DNA from: CAYVUM01 sp964619055
GTDB lineage: Bacteria > Pseudomonadota > Alphaproteobacteria > Rhodospirillales > Defluviicoccaceae
Direction: 5' to 3'
NCBI GenBank assembly: GCA_964619055.1
Contig: CAZUDB010000036.1
Coordinates: 1 to 36,229 of the forward strand
DNA length: 36,229 nucleotides
Shown here one piece after another: positions 6,718 through 16,650 of the stretch. Each line of letters starts with the position of its first letter. Within the stretch, counting starts at the first letter, position 1. Under the pieces are notes generated by a model. The model did no database searches. It was given only the letters and a program-made list of their open reading frames with translations, and had not been told where the DNA came from. The translations under genes were made by a program, and so were the position numbers.

Positions 6718-8205
6718 ATGAGAATGCCTGAGCCGGACCGTGAGGTCATGAGCAAACGCGACAACATTGTTGCAGCGTTATCGGCGATCGTTCCTGGCGA
6801 AGGCGTCATTTTCAGCCCAGAAGAGTTGAGCGTTTACGAAACCGACGGCCTGACCGCCTATCGGCAGGTCCCGCTTGCCGTTGTGCTGCCGGAGACAACG
6901 ACGCAGGTGGCGGACGTGCTGCGGACCTGCAGGGAATTCGGTGTAAAAGTCGTGCCGAGAGGGGCGGGTACGGGACTTTCGGGCGGCGCACTCCCCCTCG
7001 TTGATGGTGTCGTTGTCGGCCTGGGCAAGTTCAACCAAATTCTTGAGACTGACTACGACAACCGATGCGTGGTCGTGCAGCCGGGCGTATCGAACCTAGC
7101 CATCACTACGGCCGTGGCCGAACGCGGTTTTTATTACGCGCCTGATCCGTCAAGCCAGATCATTAGCTCCATCGGTGGCAACGTTGGCGAGAATGCCGGC
7201 GGTGTCCACTGTCTCAAGTATGGCCTGACCACCAACAACGTTCTCGGTGTCGAGCTCGTGACTATGGACGGCGAAATCGTTCGGCTCGGCGGCAAGCATC
7301 TGGACAGTGAGGCCTATGATCTTCTGGGCGTCATCAACGGCTCCGAAGGTCTGCTTGGTGTGATCACGGAGGTGACGGTCCGCATCCTGCGCCGTCCCGA
7401 GACAGCCCGCGCCGTATTGGTTGGTTTTCCGACCGTTGAAGGGGCCGGTCAATGCGTGGCGGACGTGATTGGGGCGGGCATCATTCCCGGAGGCATGGAG
7501 ATGATGGATCGGCTCGCTATCCAGGCGGCCGAGGACTTCTGCCATGCCGGCTATCCGCTTGACGCTGAAGCGTTGTTGATCATCGAGCTCGATGGTCCCG
7601 AAGGTGAGGTTGCGCACATGATCCAGCGCGTCGAGAGCATTGCCCGCGCGGCCGGTGCCGATAGCGTGCGCGTCAGCGCCACCGACGACGAGCGGCTGGC
7701 GTTCTGGGCGGGCCGGAAGGCGGCCTTTCCGGCCGCGGGACGGATGTCGCCAGACTACCTCTGCATGGATGGTACGATTCCGCGACGCTGCCTGCCGGAC
7801 GTCTTGGGTCGCATCCGGGCGTTGTCCGAACACTATGGCTTGCGGTGTGCGAACGTGTTCCACGCCGGGGACGGCAACCTTCACCCCTTGATCCTGTTCG
7901 ACGCTGACAACCCTGGTGAGTTGGAGAAGGCCGAGGCGTTCGGCGCTGACATTTTGCGTATCTGTGTCGAAGTGGGCGGTGTTTTGACCGGTGAGCACGG
8001 CGTTGGGATTGAGAAGCGCGATCTCATGGGCGAGATGTTCACCGAGGATGACATGAAGCAACAACAGCGATTGAAGTGCGCCTTCGATCCCGAGCACCTG
8101 CTCAATCCCGGTAAGGTTTACCCGACCCTCCATCGCTGCGCCGAACTAGGCCGCATGCACGTCCATCGCGGCCAACTGGCCTTTCCGGACATTCCGCGGT
8201 TCTGA
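6718..8205 (+). CDS. glcD: glycolate oxidase FAD subunit GlcD
   Basis: A 495-residue FAD-linked oxidase (PCMH-type FAD-binding domain about residues 50-230, C-terminal FAD-oxidase domain to about 470). It is the catalytic subunit that oxidises glycolate to glyoxylate and passes electrons to GlcF. The FAD-contact loop PRGAGTGLSGGA and the stretch SSIGGNVGENAGG are typical, as are the C-terminal GDGNLHPL and GVLTGEHGVGIEK. The ATG at 6718 has GGGAGG 5 bases upstream. glcE follows after 23 bases. Lactate or 2-hydroxyglutarate dehydrogenases share this fold, but the D-E-F gene set argues for glycolate. Confidence 0.95.
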   Translation: MRMPEPDREVMSKRDNIVAALSAIVPGEGVIFSPEELSVYETDGLTAYRQVPLAVVLPETTTQVADVLRTCREFGVKVVPRGAGTGLSGGALPLVDGVVVGLGKFNQILETDYDNRCVVVQPGVSNLAITTAVAERGFYYAPDPSSQIISSIGGNVGENAGGVHCLKYGLTTNNVLGVELVTMDGEIVRLGGKHLDSEAYDLLGVINGSEGLLGVITEVTVRILRRPETARAVLVGFPTVEGAGQCVADVIGAGIIPGGMEMMDRLAIQAAEDFCHAGYPLDAEALLIIELDGPEGEVAHMIQRVESIARAAGADSVRVSATDDERLAFWAGRKAAFPAAGRMSPDYLCMDGTIPRRCLPDVLGRIRALSEHYGLRCANVFHAGDGNLHPLILFDADNPGELEKAEAFGADILRICVEVGGVLTGEHGVGIEKRDLMGEMFTEDDMKQQQRLKCAFDPEHLLNPGKVYPTLHRCAELGRMHVHRGQLAFPDIPRF

Positions 8206-8228
8206 GCGACGACGGGAAGCAGCAGGCC

Positions 8229-9533
8229 ATGGGCGACTCCCTCAAACCCGAAACGCCAGAACAGGTTCTTGATGCGTTACGCTGGGCTGCGGCAGAAGAA
8301 GCGTCGCTGTCCGTCGTTGCGGGTCGAAGCAAGGGGGGGTTGGGCCGACCGGTTTCAGCGGCTTGGACCCTCGATCTGAGCGCGGTGAGCGGCATCACCG
8401 GCTATGAGCCGGAGGAGCTTGTTCTGACCGCCAGGGCCGCCACGCCGCTCGCCGAAATCGAGTCGGCGTTGGCCGAGCGTGGCCAGCAGCTCGCCTTTGA
8501 GCCGGCCGACTGGTCGGCATTGCTTAGCCAGAGCACTGGGCGCAGCAAAGCATCCGGCCACGACAGCGCGCTTTGCAACATGACCGGTACGCTCGGCGGC
8601 ACCGTGGCCTGCAATCTGTCCGGTCCAAGACGCATTTACGCTGGCGCCGCCCGCGACCATGTTCTGGGTTTTCATGCCGTCAGTGGCCGGGGGGAGGAGT
8701 TCAAGTCCGGCGGTCGGGTCGTGAAAAATGTCACCGGGTTCGATTTGTCCAAGCTGATCAGCGGGTCGTATGGCACGCTTGCTGTTATGACCGACGTGAC
8801 GGTCCGGGCCCTGCCTGCGGCAGAAGAAACGCGCACCGTCGTCGTTACCGGCTGTTTGGAGCAGGACGGCGTCAACGTGATGACGCGCGCCCTGCAAAGC
8901 CCATATGAAGTATCTGGAGCAGCCCACCTACCCGCCGACATTGCACTGATGTCGTCCGTTGATGAAGTCTCCCATGCGGGCGGGTCAGTTACGGCGATCA
9001 GGCTGGAGGGACCTGCTCCATCGGTGTCCTATCGCGCCGGACGTCTGGTCGACTTGGTCAGCGGCTTCGGCGAGACTTGGTCGTTAAACGGGGAGGCGTC
9101 TCACCAGTTTTGGCGCGATGTTCGTGACGTGCGGATCTTTACCGCCGTCACCGGGGGGACGGACGGCGGCGGTGAGCACGGGCGCAGCATCTGGCGCTTG
9201 TCCGTGCCGCCTTCGGAGGGGCCGCGCGTCGTGGCGGAGATCCTGTTCAGCATCGAGGGATCTGCTTTCTACGATTGGGGTGGCGGCCTTGTCTGGCTCG
9301 CTTTGAAGACAGCGGGAGATCCGGCCGACACGGCCCACCAAGCCATCGTCCGCGCGGCCCTGGCCAGCGTGCACGGCCATGCCACCCTGGTGTCCGCCCC
9401 GGATGCCGTGCGCGCTGCAGCGGATGTCTTCCAGCCGCAGCCGGGGCCGCTGGCGGACCTCACCCGCCGGGTCAAGGCGGGGTTCGATCCCTCAGGAATC
9501 CTGAACCCCGGGCGCATGTACGCGCATCTCTAA
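8229..9533 (+). CDS. glcE: glycolate oxidase subunit GlcE
   Basis: A 434-residue second FAD-binding subunit of glycolate oxidase, shorter and more divergent than GlcD. The FAD-binding half is recognisable: VVAGRSKGGLGRPV near the front replaces the usual glycine-rich loop, then GTLGGTVACNLSGPRR and GGRVVKNVTGFDLSKLISGS, which is the classic GlcE signature. The C-terminus ends in FDPSGILNPGRMY, as in FAD-oxidase domains. It lies between glcD and glcF with short gaps (23 and 18 bases). It is needed for activity of the complex in known systems. Confidence 0.94.
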   Translation: MGDSLKPETPEQVLDALRWAAAEEASLSVVAGRSKGGLGRPVSAAWTLDLSAVSGITGYEPEELVLTARAATPLAEIESALAERGQQLAFEPADWSALLSQSTGRSKASGHDSALCNMTGTLGGTVACNLSGPRRIYAGAARDHVLGFHAVSGRGEEFKSGGRVVKNVTGFDLSKLISGSYGTLAVMTDVTVRALPAAEETRTVVVTGCLEQDGVNVMTRALQSPYEVSGAAHLPADIALMSSVDEVSHAGGSVTAIRLEGPAPSVSYRAGRLVDLVSGFGETWSLNGEASHQFWRDVRDVRIFTAVTGGTDGGGEHGRSIWRLSVPPSEGPRVVAEILFSIEGSAFYDWGGGLVWLALKTAGDPADTAHQAIVRAALASVHGHATLVSAPDAVRAAADVFQPQPGPLADLTRRVKAGFDPSGILNPGRMYAHL

Positions 9534-9551
9534 CAGTGGACTGGACACGCC

Positions 9552-10853
9552 ATGCGCACGGCCTTCGCACCTGATCGTCTCGTTGATCCTGACATTCAGG
9601 AAGCCAACACCATTTTGCGCAAGTGCGTTCACTGCGGCTTCTGCCTCGCCACCTGCCCAACGTACATGTTGCTGGGTGACGAGTTGGACAGTCCGCGCGG
9701 TCGCATCTACCTCGCCAAGTCCATGCTGGAGACGGATGCGCCGGCAACGCCGAACGTCGTCAAGCATTTGGACCGATGCCTCACGTGTCAGGCCTGCATG
9801 ACCACGTGTCCCTCGGGCGTTGACTACGTCCACCTCGTCGACCGGGCCCGAAATCACGTGGAAGCGACCTATACCCGCCCTCTCGCCGATCGATTGTTGC
9901 GACAGTGGTTGTCGTTCTTGGTGCCGCGTCCGTGGTTGTTCCGCATGAGTGTCATCGCGGGATCACTGACGCGGCCCTTTGCCAGGCTGGTACCCGGGCC
10001 GCTCGGCGCGTTGTTGGGCTCGGCCCCAAAGCGGCTGCGTTCGCCCTCCCATGTGGATCGGCCAGCCGTGTACCCGGCCGACGGCCAGCGACGCCATCGC
10101 GTGGCTCTGGCGGGGACCTGCGCCCAGCAAGTGCTGCGTCCGGAAATCAACGAGTCGACCGTCCGCCTTCTCAACCGCCTCGGCTGCGAGGTCGTTGTCG
10201 TCAAAGGAGCGGGATGTTGTGGCGCCATTGCTCATCACATGGGCGATGAGGACGGAGCAAAGAACGCGGCGAAAGCCAACATCGCAGCGTGGTCCGGTGA
10301 GATCGCCTCGGGGGATCTGGACGCGATCGTTTTCACCGCCTCCGGATGCGGCGTCACGTTGAAGGATTATGGCCACCTGCTTCGAAACGACGAAGCATGG
10401 GCTGATCGTGCGGCCTCGGTCTCCGCGCTTTGCCGTGATGTGTCAGAGCTTTTGCTCGAGCTCGATTTCCCGAAGGTCAACGGCTCGGTTGGAGAGGCAA
10501 ATGGTGTTCCGATCGTAGCTTACCATACCGCGTGTTCCATGCAGCACGGCCTGGGGCTGCGCATACTGGCCAAAGACTTGCTGGGCCGAGCCGGCTTTGA
10601 CGTCCGTCTTCCCGATGAAACCCATGTCTGCTGCGGCTCCGCAGGAACCTACAGCATTCTTCAGCCCGAGTTGTCGCGGCAACTTCGTGATCGCAAGGCC
10701 GCACATTTGACGGCAACCACGCCGGACATTATCGCGGCCGGCAATATTGGCTGCATCACCCATCTCGCTGAAGCCGTGGACCGACCCGTCGTTCACACTG
10801 TTGAGCTTTTGGATTGGGCGACCGGTGGGCCGAAGCCGGTGGAGCTTGCCTGA
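9552..10853 (+). CDS. glcF: glycolate oxidase iron-sulfur subunit GlcF
   Basis: A 433-residue electron-transfer subunit. Two [4Fe-4S] motifs lie near the N-terminus: Cys25, 28, 31, 35 (CVHCGFCLATC) and Cys76, 79, 82, 86 (CLTCQACMTTC). Two CCG motifs follow (KGAGCCGAI and HVCCGSAGTY), as in heterodisulfide-reductase-like proteins. It passes electrons from the flavin subunits to the quinone pool at the membrane. The stop overlaps the next ATG (TGATG), so the exported protein downstream is translationally coupled to it. Confidence 0.96.
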   Translation: MRTAFAPDRLVDPDIQEANTILRKCVHCGFCLATCPTYMLLGDELDSPRGRIYLAKSMLETDAPATPNVVKHLDRCLTCQACMTTCPSGVDYVHLVDRARNHVEATYTRPLADRLLRQWLSFLVPRPWLFRMSVIAGSLTRPFARLVPGPLGALLGSAPKRLRSPSHVDRPAVYPADGQRRHRVALAGTCAQQVLRPEINESTVRLLNRLGCEVVVVKGAGCCGAIAHHMGDEDGAKNAAKANIAAWSGEIASGDLDAIVFTASGCGVTLKDYGHLLRNDEAWADRAASVSALCRDVSELLLELDFPKVNGSVGEANGVPIVAYHTACSMQHGLGLRILAKDLLGRAGFDVRLPDETHVCCGSAGTYSILQPELSRQLRDRKAAHLTATTPDIIAAGNIGCITHLAEAVDRPVVHTVELLDWATGGPKPVELA

Positions 10854-11470
10854 TGCACAACTTCTCGGCGGCGGGCCGGGGCTGGAAAAGCTGGAAGCGA
10901 TTGGCGGCGGTGGTTTGCTGCGTGGCGCTGTTGCTGCCCTTAAGCGTTCCATCTGGCGCGGCAGATCAGCCGAAAGCGCTCGATTGGATTATGAATGAAC
11001 CGGTCACCCTGTTTGACCTAGGAATCGTTCGGCTCGATCAGAACCTATCCGAAATGGCGCGTTGGCTTCGCGACACCGAGCCCGAATCGGGTTTGGCCTG
11101 GACGGGAGCTTACTATCAGTGGCGCGAACGGCGAATCATCGCATACCTTACGGTCCGCGAACCGGATGTGGAACCCACGGTGGAGCGTTGCCGCCGCCTG
11201 TTTCGTCGAAGCGCAGATTGGCTCATGACCGGCGTTCCCATCGGAGAAGGGCGTGCTGGGGCTTACCTGGAGTCACTGTTCCTGCACCCTGGTCTCGGAA
11301 ACTGGGGGCGTCCCAGATCACTCGCTGCGGAGTTGCGCAAGACGGTTCGCTATGAAGTAACTGTATTGCCACCCTTGCCCGTTATTGTTGGCGGTCCAAG
11401 TGTGCGCTGCGCCGGACCGCTTGATGCTGCGGCGGACGAACTGACCGTATCGACCACAGGCGCCGGTTGA
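10853..11470 (+). CDS. exported protein of unknown function coupled to glcF
   Basis: A 205-residue protein whose ATG overlaps the glcF stop. The N-terminus has basic residues (R9, K12, K15, R16) followed by a hydrophobic stretch (LAAVVCCVALLLPLSV) and a cleavage-like SGAAD, so it is probably secreted to the periplasm; the Cys pair in the hydrophobic core is too early for a normal lipobox. The mature part is Trp- and Arg-rich (WLRDTEPESGLAWTGAYYQWRERR) with no known catalytic motif. I do not recognise the family. The coupling suggests a role linked to glycolate oxidation or the membrane step, but it may only share transcription. The following 118 bases hold no gene. Confidence 0.85.
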   Translation: MHNFSAAGRGWKSWKRLAAVVCCVALLLPLSVPSGAADQPKALDWIMNEPVTLFDLGIVRLDQNLSEMARWLRDTEPESGLAWTGAYYQWRERRIIAYLTVREPDVEPTVERCRRLFRRSADWLMTGVPIGEGRAGAYLESLFLHPGLGNWGRPRSLAAELRKTVRYEVTVLPPLPVIVGGPSVRCAGPLDAAADELTVSTTGAG

Positions 11471-11588
11471 TAGCGTGACGGTTGACGGGGCGCCCGGGGT
11501 CTCCGATCCCGAAGATCAGCGACCCGTGTCATTGGATCCAGCGCGTAGAGCTTCATGCGAGTGATCGTCAGGTAAAGCGAGGACCAGA

Positions 11589-14500
11589 GTGAAAATCGCG
11601 GCCTTCGGATTAGTCGGAGTGCTTCTGATCGTGCTCGTGGGCTCACTGATCGGCCCTCAGGTTTACGACTGGAACCGCCACAAGGCTGATATCGTCGACC
11701 AGGTTCGGTCGCTAACGGGCCGCCAACTCACCATCAATGGTGACTTGACCATGCGGCTACTGCCGTCACCACGACTGACGGTGGCTGACGTGAGCCTGGC
11801 AAACGCGCCCGAGGGCGTCGCAGCAGATATTGCTCAGATCCGCTACGCCGAGGTCGAGCTGGCCTTTTGGCCGTTGCTGCGACTTGGGGTGGATGTTCGC
11901 TTGGTTCGTCTCGTCGATCCAGTGATCGCGGTGGAAAGTTTGGCCGATGGCCGCTGGAACTGGGAGGTGACGGCGGTGGCGACCCACGCCGCGGCGGAGG
12001 ATTCCGCGGGTAGCGATGGTGGCCGAACGACGGAGCCACCTCCGTCTCCACCGGAAAGCCTGCCCGTGCGCCTCGACAGCGTGGAGATTGTGAATGGTCA
12101 ACTGACTTTCCATGATCATGCGGCGGCAACCGTCGAACACATCGAGGGGCTCACGGCCTCTATCCGCGCAGCATCCCTTCAGGGACCCGCGGAGGCACGC
12201 GGGACAGCAAGGGTGCGGGGCGTTCCGTTCCGCTTCGAGGCCGCAATCGGTAACGTGGCCGCCAGGAGCGTGGTGCCCGTGAAGGTCGACGTGTCGACCG
12301 CAGATGACAACGCCCGCGTTGCCGCGCACGGGTTCTTATCCGAGTTGGCAAGTGATCCCCGGTTCGATGGCACACTGCGCACGGAGGGTGACGTGTTGGC
12401 GTCTGCCATTCACGCGATCCATCCGCAGCCACTCCCGGGCTTTCTGGCCCAGGCCTTTCTTGTTGACGGAGAACTACAGGCCAGCGCCAGTGACGTTAGC
12501 TTTCGATCCAAGGACATGCGGCTTGGCGACACTGCGATGACCGTTCGCCTTGATGCGGCGTTCGCGAACGACTCGGCCGTTGATGTGGACGTTCGCGTCG
12601 GTCGAATCGATGTGGACACCTGGTCTACCTTGCCGCCCGTACGCCCCGAGGATCCTGACCGCGCAGACTCGACGGAGGCAGGCGCGCAGGCAGACGAGGT
12701 CTCTTGGGTGGCGAGCCAACCCGTCGAGGGTCCGGACCAGGATTCCATGGAACTTGTGTCGCTGCCAGACGGCATTGATGTCCAAGTGGGCGTGGCCGTG
12801 GAGGCTTTGGCATTCCGCGGTGGCGTGATCCGGGAAGCAGTGGCGAACGCCCGGTTGGACGGTGGTGAGGTCACACTCAATCAACTGGCTGCAAAGCTAC
12901 CCGGCGGTGCCGATGTTGCCGTGTTTGGGTTTGTCACTGCCGCCAATGGCCGTTTGCGGTTCGATGGCGATATGGATGTTCGTGCTCCGGATATGTCGAG
13001 CGCCCTTGCGTGGCTCGGGGTGGACGCGAATAGCTTGGCGCACATTCCGCTTCGGTCCTTAACGGCGACCGGCAAGATCGCGCTCACCACGCAGCAGGTG
13101 CAGGCGCGCCAGGTGGTGATTGCCCTGGACGGCTCGATCATAGAAGGCGACCTGGAGTTCAGCTTTGCTGAACGACCCAAGTTGGAGACTGCCTTGGCCA
13201 TCGACCGGATCGATTTAGATGGCTTGTTGGCGGATCCTCGTCGGGCCACGGCATTCGGCGCTGCGCCGTCGGCCGACTTACATACCGATGGCTACGGCAT
13301 GAATGACGAGGGTCCGACGACGGCGGAGGCAGCGGATGCGGTCGAGAGGTTGGACCCTCCGAGCGTTGCTGGGACGATCTTCAAAGAGCTTGATGCCGAC
13401 ATTCAGGTCCTGATCAATACCTTGACCTGGAACGGGGCCTCTGCCGCCGGCGTCAACGTCGATGCATCCCTCAGGTCAGGAGATGTCACGATCCGGCGCG
13501 CTGCAATCGATGACTTGGCCGGTGCCAGAACGAATCTGACCGGGCGATTGGTCGACGCTGGGGGCACGCCATGGCTCGACCGCGTTCAGATCGAGGCTGA
13601 AGTACCGGACGCCGGCAGGCTTGCACGCGCTCTTGGCCAGTCCGTGCCAACGCAAGTTTCCGCCCTTGGACCCGTAGACGCTCAGGCAGTTGTCAGTGGG
13701 AACGCCCAGGGGGCGGCCATCGAGGCGACGTTGCGGGCGCGGACCGCCACGCTTGAGCTGACCGGCTCCGCGAGCCTGACCCCCGATTTTCGATTCACCG
13801 GGACGTCTCGCCTGCGCACCGATGATTCGGCGCCCTTGGTCTCGGTGTTGGCGCCAAACTACCGACCGGTCGGTCCGTTTGGGCCGACCAGCGTGTCCGC
13901 CGACCTTGCGATCGCGCCGATGGAGATCGCGCTCGACGCGCTGGTGGGGACTGTGGCCGGTATCGACCTTACCGGCAGCATTCAACTAGACACGGCGACG
14001 GAGCCGATCAACGTTCGCGTCGACCTCACCACGGACGATGTCGAATTCGACCGGTTCAAACCCGCGCAGCAACGCGCTCAGCGGCACTGGGACGTCACGC
14101 CCGCTTCGTGGGCCGCCGTGCCCGTGGCGACGGACGTCGGAAGCGGGGTTTTTCTTGCAAGTGATGTCCATCCGCGCTGGTCCCGCAGGCCCATCGATCT
14201 GACCGCGCTCGGCGCCGTCAACGGCTTACTTAAATGGCAATCGAAAACGGCCTCGTTGGATAAGTTCACAGCCTCTGATGTTCAGTTGTCGGCGTCGCTT
14301 GAGGAATCGACCCTAACAATCCCAAGCTTCACTGCCAGCGCATGGGGGGGCGCAATGCAAGGCTCCGGCAGCCTCGATGCCAAGGAAACGCCGGCCTTTG
14401 CTGTGGATCTGTCGCTTGCGGATGCGAGCTTGAAGCATCTAGCTGGAGATGACGTCGGCGGCGTTCAATCCGGTACGCTTTCGATAAGTCTTCAGGCCAC

Positions 14501-15128
14501 AGGCGGCGGCGCAAGTGAGTGGGATTTGGTGTCAAGCTTGATAGGCACAGGCCGGTTCAGGGCGCAAGGTCTGCAAGCCACGCCCGACGCAGCATCGCTT
14601 CCTCTGATGGGCCCGGTGCTCCAGGCGTTTGGAACCCTCCAAACAACGGTCGATCGCCTGTTACGCCCTGTCGTTGGCGCAACCGGCACGCCTCGGGTGT
14701 CGCCCGGGGAGGCCGGTGGTGAATTCGAGATTATGTCCGGGATCGTATCCGCTGATGATATCTCGTTCCGTTCTCCGTTGATTGCAGGCGACGCACAAGC
14801 ACAAATGAACTTACCGGCGTGGACGGTTGCCGTGGAAGGTACGGCTCATCTTGATGCATCGTTCGCCAGTACTGTATCAGCGGGCCTTGTACAGGTGCCG
14901 GGTGAGATTCGGTTCGAGACAAAAGGCTCCCTCGACAACCCGAAGTTTAAGGTCCGTGCTAACACATTAAAAATAATTGCTCCGAAACCTGGAATCAGTG
15001 ACGGCAATCAACTTAAACCGAATGTTAACGACGTGCTGGAACAAATTTTGCCAGACCTCGGACAGAGAATTGACCAACCGGATCCTCGCCCACGCGTTGA
15101 CGATTTGCTTCGAGACGTTTTCCGTTGA
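11589..15128 (+). CDS. AsmA family protein
   Basis: A 1179-residue protein with an N-terminal membrane anchor (about residues 3-22) and a long beta-rich periplasmic body. The opening KIAAFGLVGVLLIVLVGSLIGPQVYDWNRHK, together with GRQLTINGDLTMRLLPSPRLTVADVSLANAPEG (here split into its parts), is the classic AsmA start. The C-terminal part resembles the AsmA_2 region with GTGRFRAQGLQ and the LDNPKFKVR ending. AsmA-like proteins are thought to carry phospholipids between the inner and outer membranes. The start is GTG at 11589 behind a GAGGA site. It stands alone after glcDEF, and its C-terminus (LKPNVNDVLEQILPDLG onward) is less G+C rich than the body. Confidence 0.93.
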   Translation: MKIAAFGLVGVLLIVLVGSLIGPQVYDWNRHKADIVDQVRSLTGRQLTINGDLTMRLLPSPRLTVADVSLANAPEGVAADIAQIRYAEVELAFWPLLRLGVDVRLVRLVDPVIAVESLADGRWNWEVTAVATHAAAEDSAGSDGGRTTEPPPSPPESLPVRLDSVEIVNGQLTFHDHAAATVEHIEGLTASIRAASLQGPAEARGTARVRGVPFRFEAAIGNVAARSVVPVKVDVSTADDNARVAAHGFLSELASDPRFDGTLRTEGDVLASAIHAIHPQPLPGFLAQAFLVDGELQASASDVSFRSKDMRLGDTAMTVRLDAAFANDSAVDVDVRVGRIDVDTWSTLPPVRPEDPDRADSTEAGAQADEVSWVASQPVEGPDQDSMELVSLPDGIDVQVGVAVEALAFRGGVIREAVANARLDGGEVTLNQLAAKLPGGADVAVFGFVTAANGRLRFDGDMDVRAPDMSSALAWLGVDANSLAHIPLRSLTATGKIALTTQQVQARQVVIALDGSIIEGDLEFSFAERPKLETALAIDRIDLDGLLADPRRATAFGAAPSADLHTDGYGMNDEGPTTAEAADAVERLDPPSVAGTIFKELDADIQVLINTLTWNGASAAGVNVDASLRSGDVTIRRAAIDDLAGARTNLTGRLVDAGGTPWLDRVQIEAEVPDAGRLARALGQSVPTQVSALGPVDAQAVVSGNAQGAAIEATLRARTATLELTGSASLTPDFRFTGTSRLRTDDSAPLVSVLAPNYRPVGPFGPTSVSADLAIAPMEIALDALVGTVAGIDLTGSIQLDTATEPINVRVDLTTDDVEFDRFKPAQQRAQRHWDVTPASWAAVPVATDVGSGVFLASDVHPRWSRRPIDLTALGAVNGLLKWQSKTASLDKFTASDVQLSASLEESTLTIPSFTASAWGGAMQGSGSLDAKETPAFAVDLSLADASLKHLAGDDVGGVQSGTLSISLQATGGGASEWDLVSSLIGTGRFRAQGLQATPDAASLPLMGPVLQAFGTLQTTVDRLLRPVVGATGTPRVSPGEAGGEFEIMSGIVSADDISFRSPLIAGDAQAQMNLPAWTVAVEGTAHLDASFASTVSAGLVQVPGEIRFETKGSLDNPKFKVRANTLKIIAPKPGISDGNQLKPNVNDVLEQILPDLGQRIDQPDPRPRVDDLLRDVFR

Positions 15129-15377
15129 TTATTGATATATGCGGCCGTTTTTTGTGAACGCATAGCAGGCATGTGCCGCGAACACGCCTAAAACGCGTTT
15201 TTTGCACTGCGATGTGCCACGTAGGCTTGCGGGTGAGGTCGAGAGCATCTATGTTTAACGGCGTCAGCGGTGGTCAATGTGGTGACCGTTCGATCTCTGG
15301 TCCGACGGTTCACCGGGCGCCGCGACAGGGAGGATCCGTCGAAGGGTTGTGTTCACCAGTTTTGGAGAAAGCAAGCC

Positions 15378-15623
15378 ATGTACGGGTTCGAAAGCAAGGG
15401 CTCGACGGCGCCAGATGCCTCGCGAGGGCAGCCCGCCAGCCAAAACGACGGTCAAGTGTCGTGGTCTGAAGTGCAGCGTCTGATCGCTAAGGCGCACGCG
15501 GATCGTAACGCCTTTTTGTTTAATGGAATCCGCCGGACTTTGGCCTCCTGGGGTAGTGTGTTTCGCCGGCCCGGCCATATCCTGCCCCGCAATTCCGGTC
15601 AGGGACAGCAACCGGCCCACTAA
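15378..15623 (+). CDS. small protein of unknown function (81 aa)
   Basis: ATG at 15378 follows GGAGAAA by about 9 bases. The 81-residue product has a polar front half rich in Gly, Ser and Gln and a basic, amphipathic second half (WSEVQRLIAKAHADRNAFLF, then RRTLASWGSVFRR). The pattern of a short helix with Ala, Arg and aromatic residues is reminiscent of small conserved alphaproteobacterial proteins, but I cannot name a family. The 249-base gap before it (15129-15377) holds only a short palindrome, AAAACGCGTTTT, at 15188-15199. Confidence 0.55.
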   Translation: MYGFESKGSTAPDASRGQPASQNDGQVSWSEVQRLIAKAHADRNAFLFNGIRRTLASWGSVFRRPGHILPRNSGQGQQPAH

Positions 15624-15688
15624 CCTTCCCCCAAGTGCCACATGCGCCATCCGGCGGCGACCCGCTCACGACGCGCCGTCGCCGGTGA

Positions 15689-15711
15689 CCGGCCGACAAA
15701 AAATCGGCTGG
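15689..15711. terminator. hairpin between convergent genes
   Basis: An 8-base arm at 15689-15696 pairs with 15704-15711 (one G-U) around an A-rich 7-base loop. It lies between the stop of the 15378 gene and the stop of the HD protein on the other strand. No T-run follows. Confidence 0.3.
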
Positions 15712-15748
15712 ACAGTTCGCGTGCGAGCGCATGAAGGCCCGCGGCGGA

Positions 15749-16648
15749 TCAATCGGCAGCGGATTTAAGCGATGGTATCTCGGGCTCGAACCCAGCTTCC
15801 GGCCCCGGACTTGGGCCCAACCGGTGCTGGCGGTGCTCAATGGAGAAAACATGGCTGTGCAGGCTCGCGATCCATCGCTTGCCTTCCTGTGTGAGTTGTA
15901 GATAGCGCACGGCGGGGCCGATGTACGGCTTCACGGAATTCCAGTAGAATCGCGGGTAGCTGTCGGCAAGATCAGCAGCCGACCGATAGCCGAGTTTGGC
16001 CGCCACCCCCGTCTCGACAAACTCGTAGTAGAGGGCGGTGAGCTTTTGGGGATAGTTGGGGTCGGCTAACTGACCGATCAGGTCTGCAGCTCGGACCAAG
16101 CCGGCCTCTCCTTCCGTATCCTGATGGTCCGTGGACTCCGGCACCGGAAAGCGGGTCAACTCAATAGCGCGAGCCACGCGTTCCTCATCGATTTGCGGGA
16201 CTGGACCGAGACGCTCGCGTACAAACACCATCGACCGATCGACGTGATAGGGTGTGAGAAACGCGTCCGATGACCCACGCGGGGGCGTAACGCGATCTCC
16301 GGCGGCATTGGTTACGAAGCTGTTTTCGGTGTCTCCGGCGCAAACGCCGCGCACGTAACCGATATCGTGACACAACAGCGCCGTCGTGTAGTGGAGCCAG
16401 TCATCAGGCGTCAACCGGTGACGTAGGAACCGGCCGCGAAAGATCTCCTGACCCACAAGCACGACCATCGCGGTGTGCTGAACATCGTGATACAGCGCGT
16501 CGCTGTTGGCGATTTGCTCGATGGCGAAGCGTGCCCCCACATTGACCTTTGAGGGATAGATTGGCTCCTCGGGTCCGAACATGGCGTGGTACGATCTGGT
16601 GAGATGGTTTGCGATTGAGTCGGCGACCACCTCGGTCGGATTGAACAT
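15749..16648 (-). CDS. HD-domain metal-dependent phosphohydrolase
   Basis: A 299-residue soluble protein with the HD signature: His54 and His58 in ALYHDVQHTA, the HD pair His94-Asp95 in LLCHDIGY, and a later Asp in VRAADLIGQ. This pattern binds one or two metal ions and normally hydrolyses phosphate esters, often nucleotides or cyclic nucleotides. The C-terminal part is Tyr- and Trp-rich, then ends in a Pro-rich tail. No GYP motif is visible, so an HD-GYP cyclic-di-GMP phosphodiesterase is unlikely. Its ATG is 2 bases after the stop of a small upstream ORF. The substrate is unknown. Confidence 0.88.
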   Translation of the reverse strand: MFNPTEVVADSIANHLTRSYHAMFGPEEPIYPSKVNVGARFAIEQIANSDALYHDVQHTAMVVLVGQEIFRGRFLRHRLTPDDWLHYTTALLCHDIGYVRGVCAGDTENSFVTNAAGDRVTPPRGSSDAFLTPYHVDRSMVFVRERLGPVPQIDEERVARAIELTRFPVPESTDHQDTEGEAGLVRAADLIGQLADPNYPQKLTALYYEFVETGVAAKLGYRSAADLADSYPRFYWNSVKPYIGPAVRYLQLTQEGKRWIASLHSHVFSIEHRQHRLGPSPGPEAGFEPEIPSLKSAAD

Positions 16649-16650
16649 GG

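Noticed and set aside
7150..8133. 327-codon - strand ORF opposite glcD
   Set aside because: Shadow of glcD; no motif of its own.
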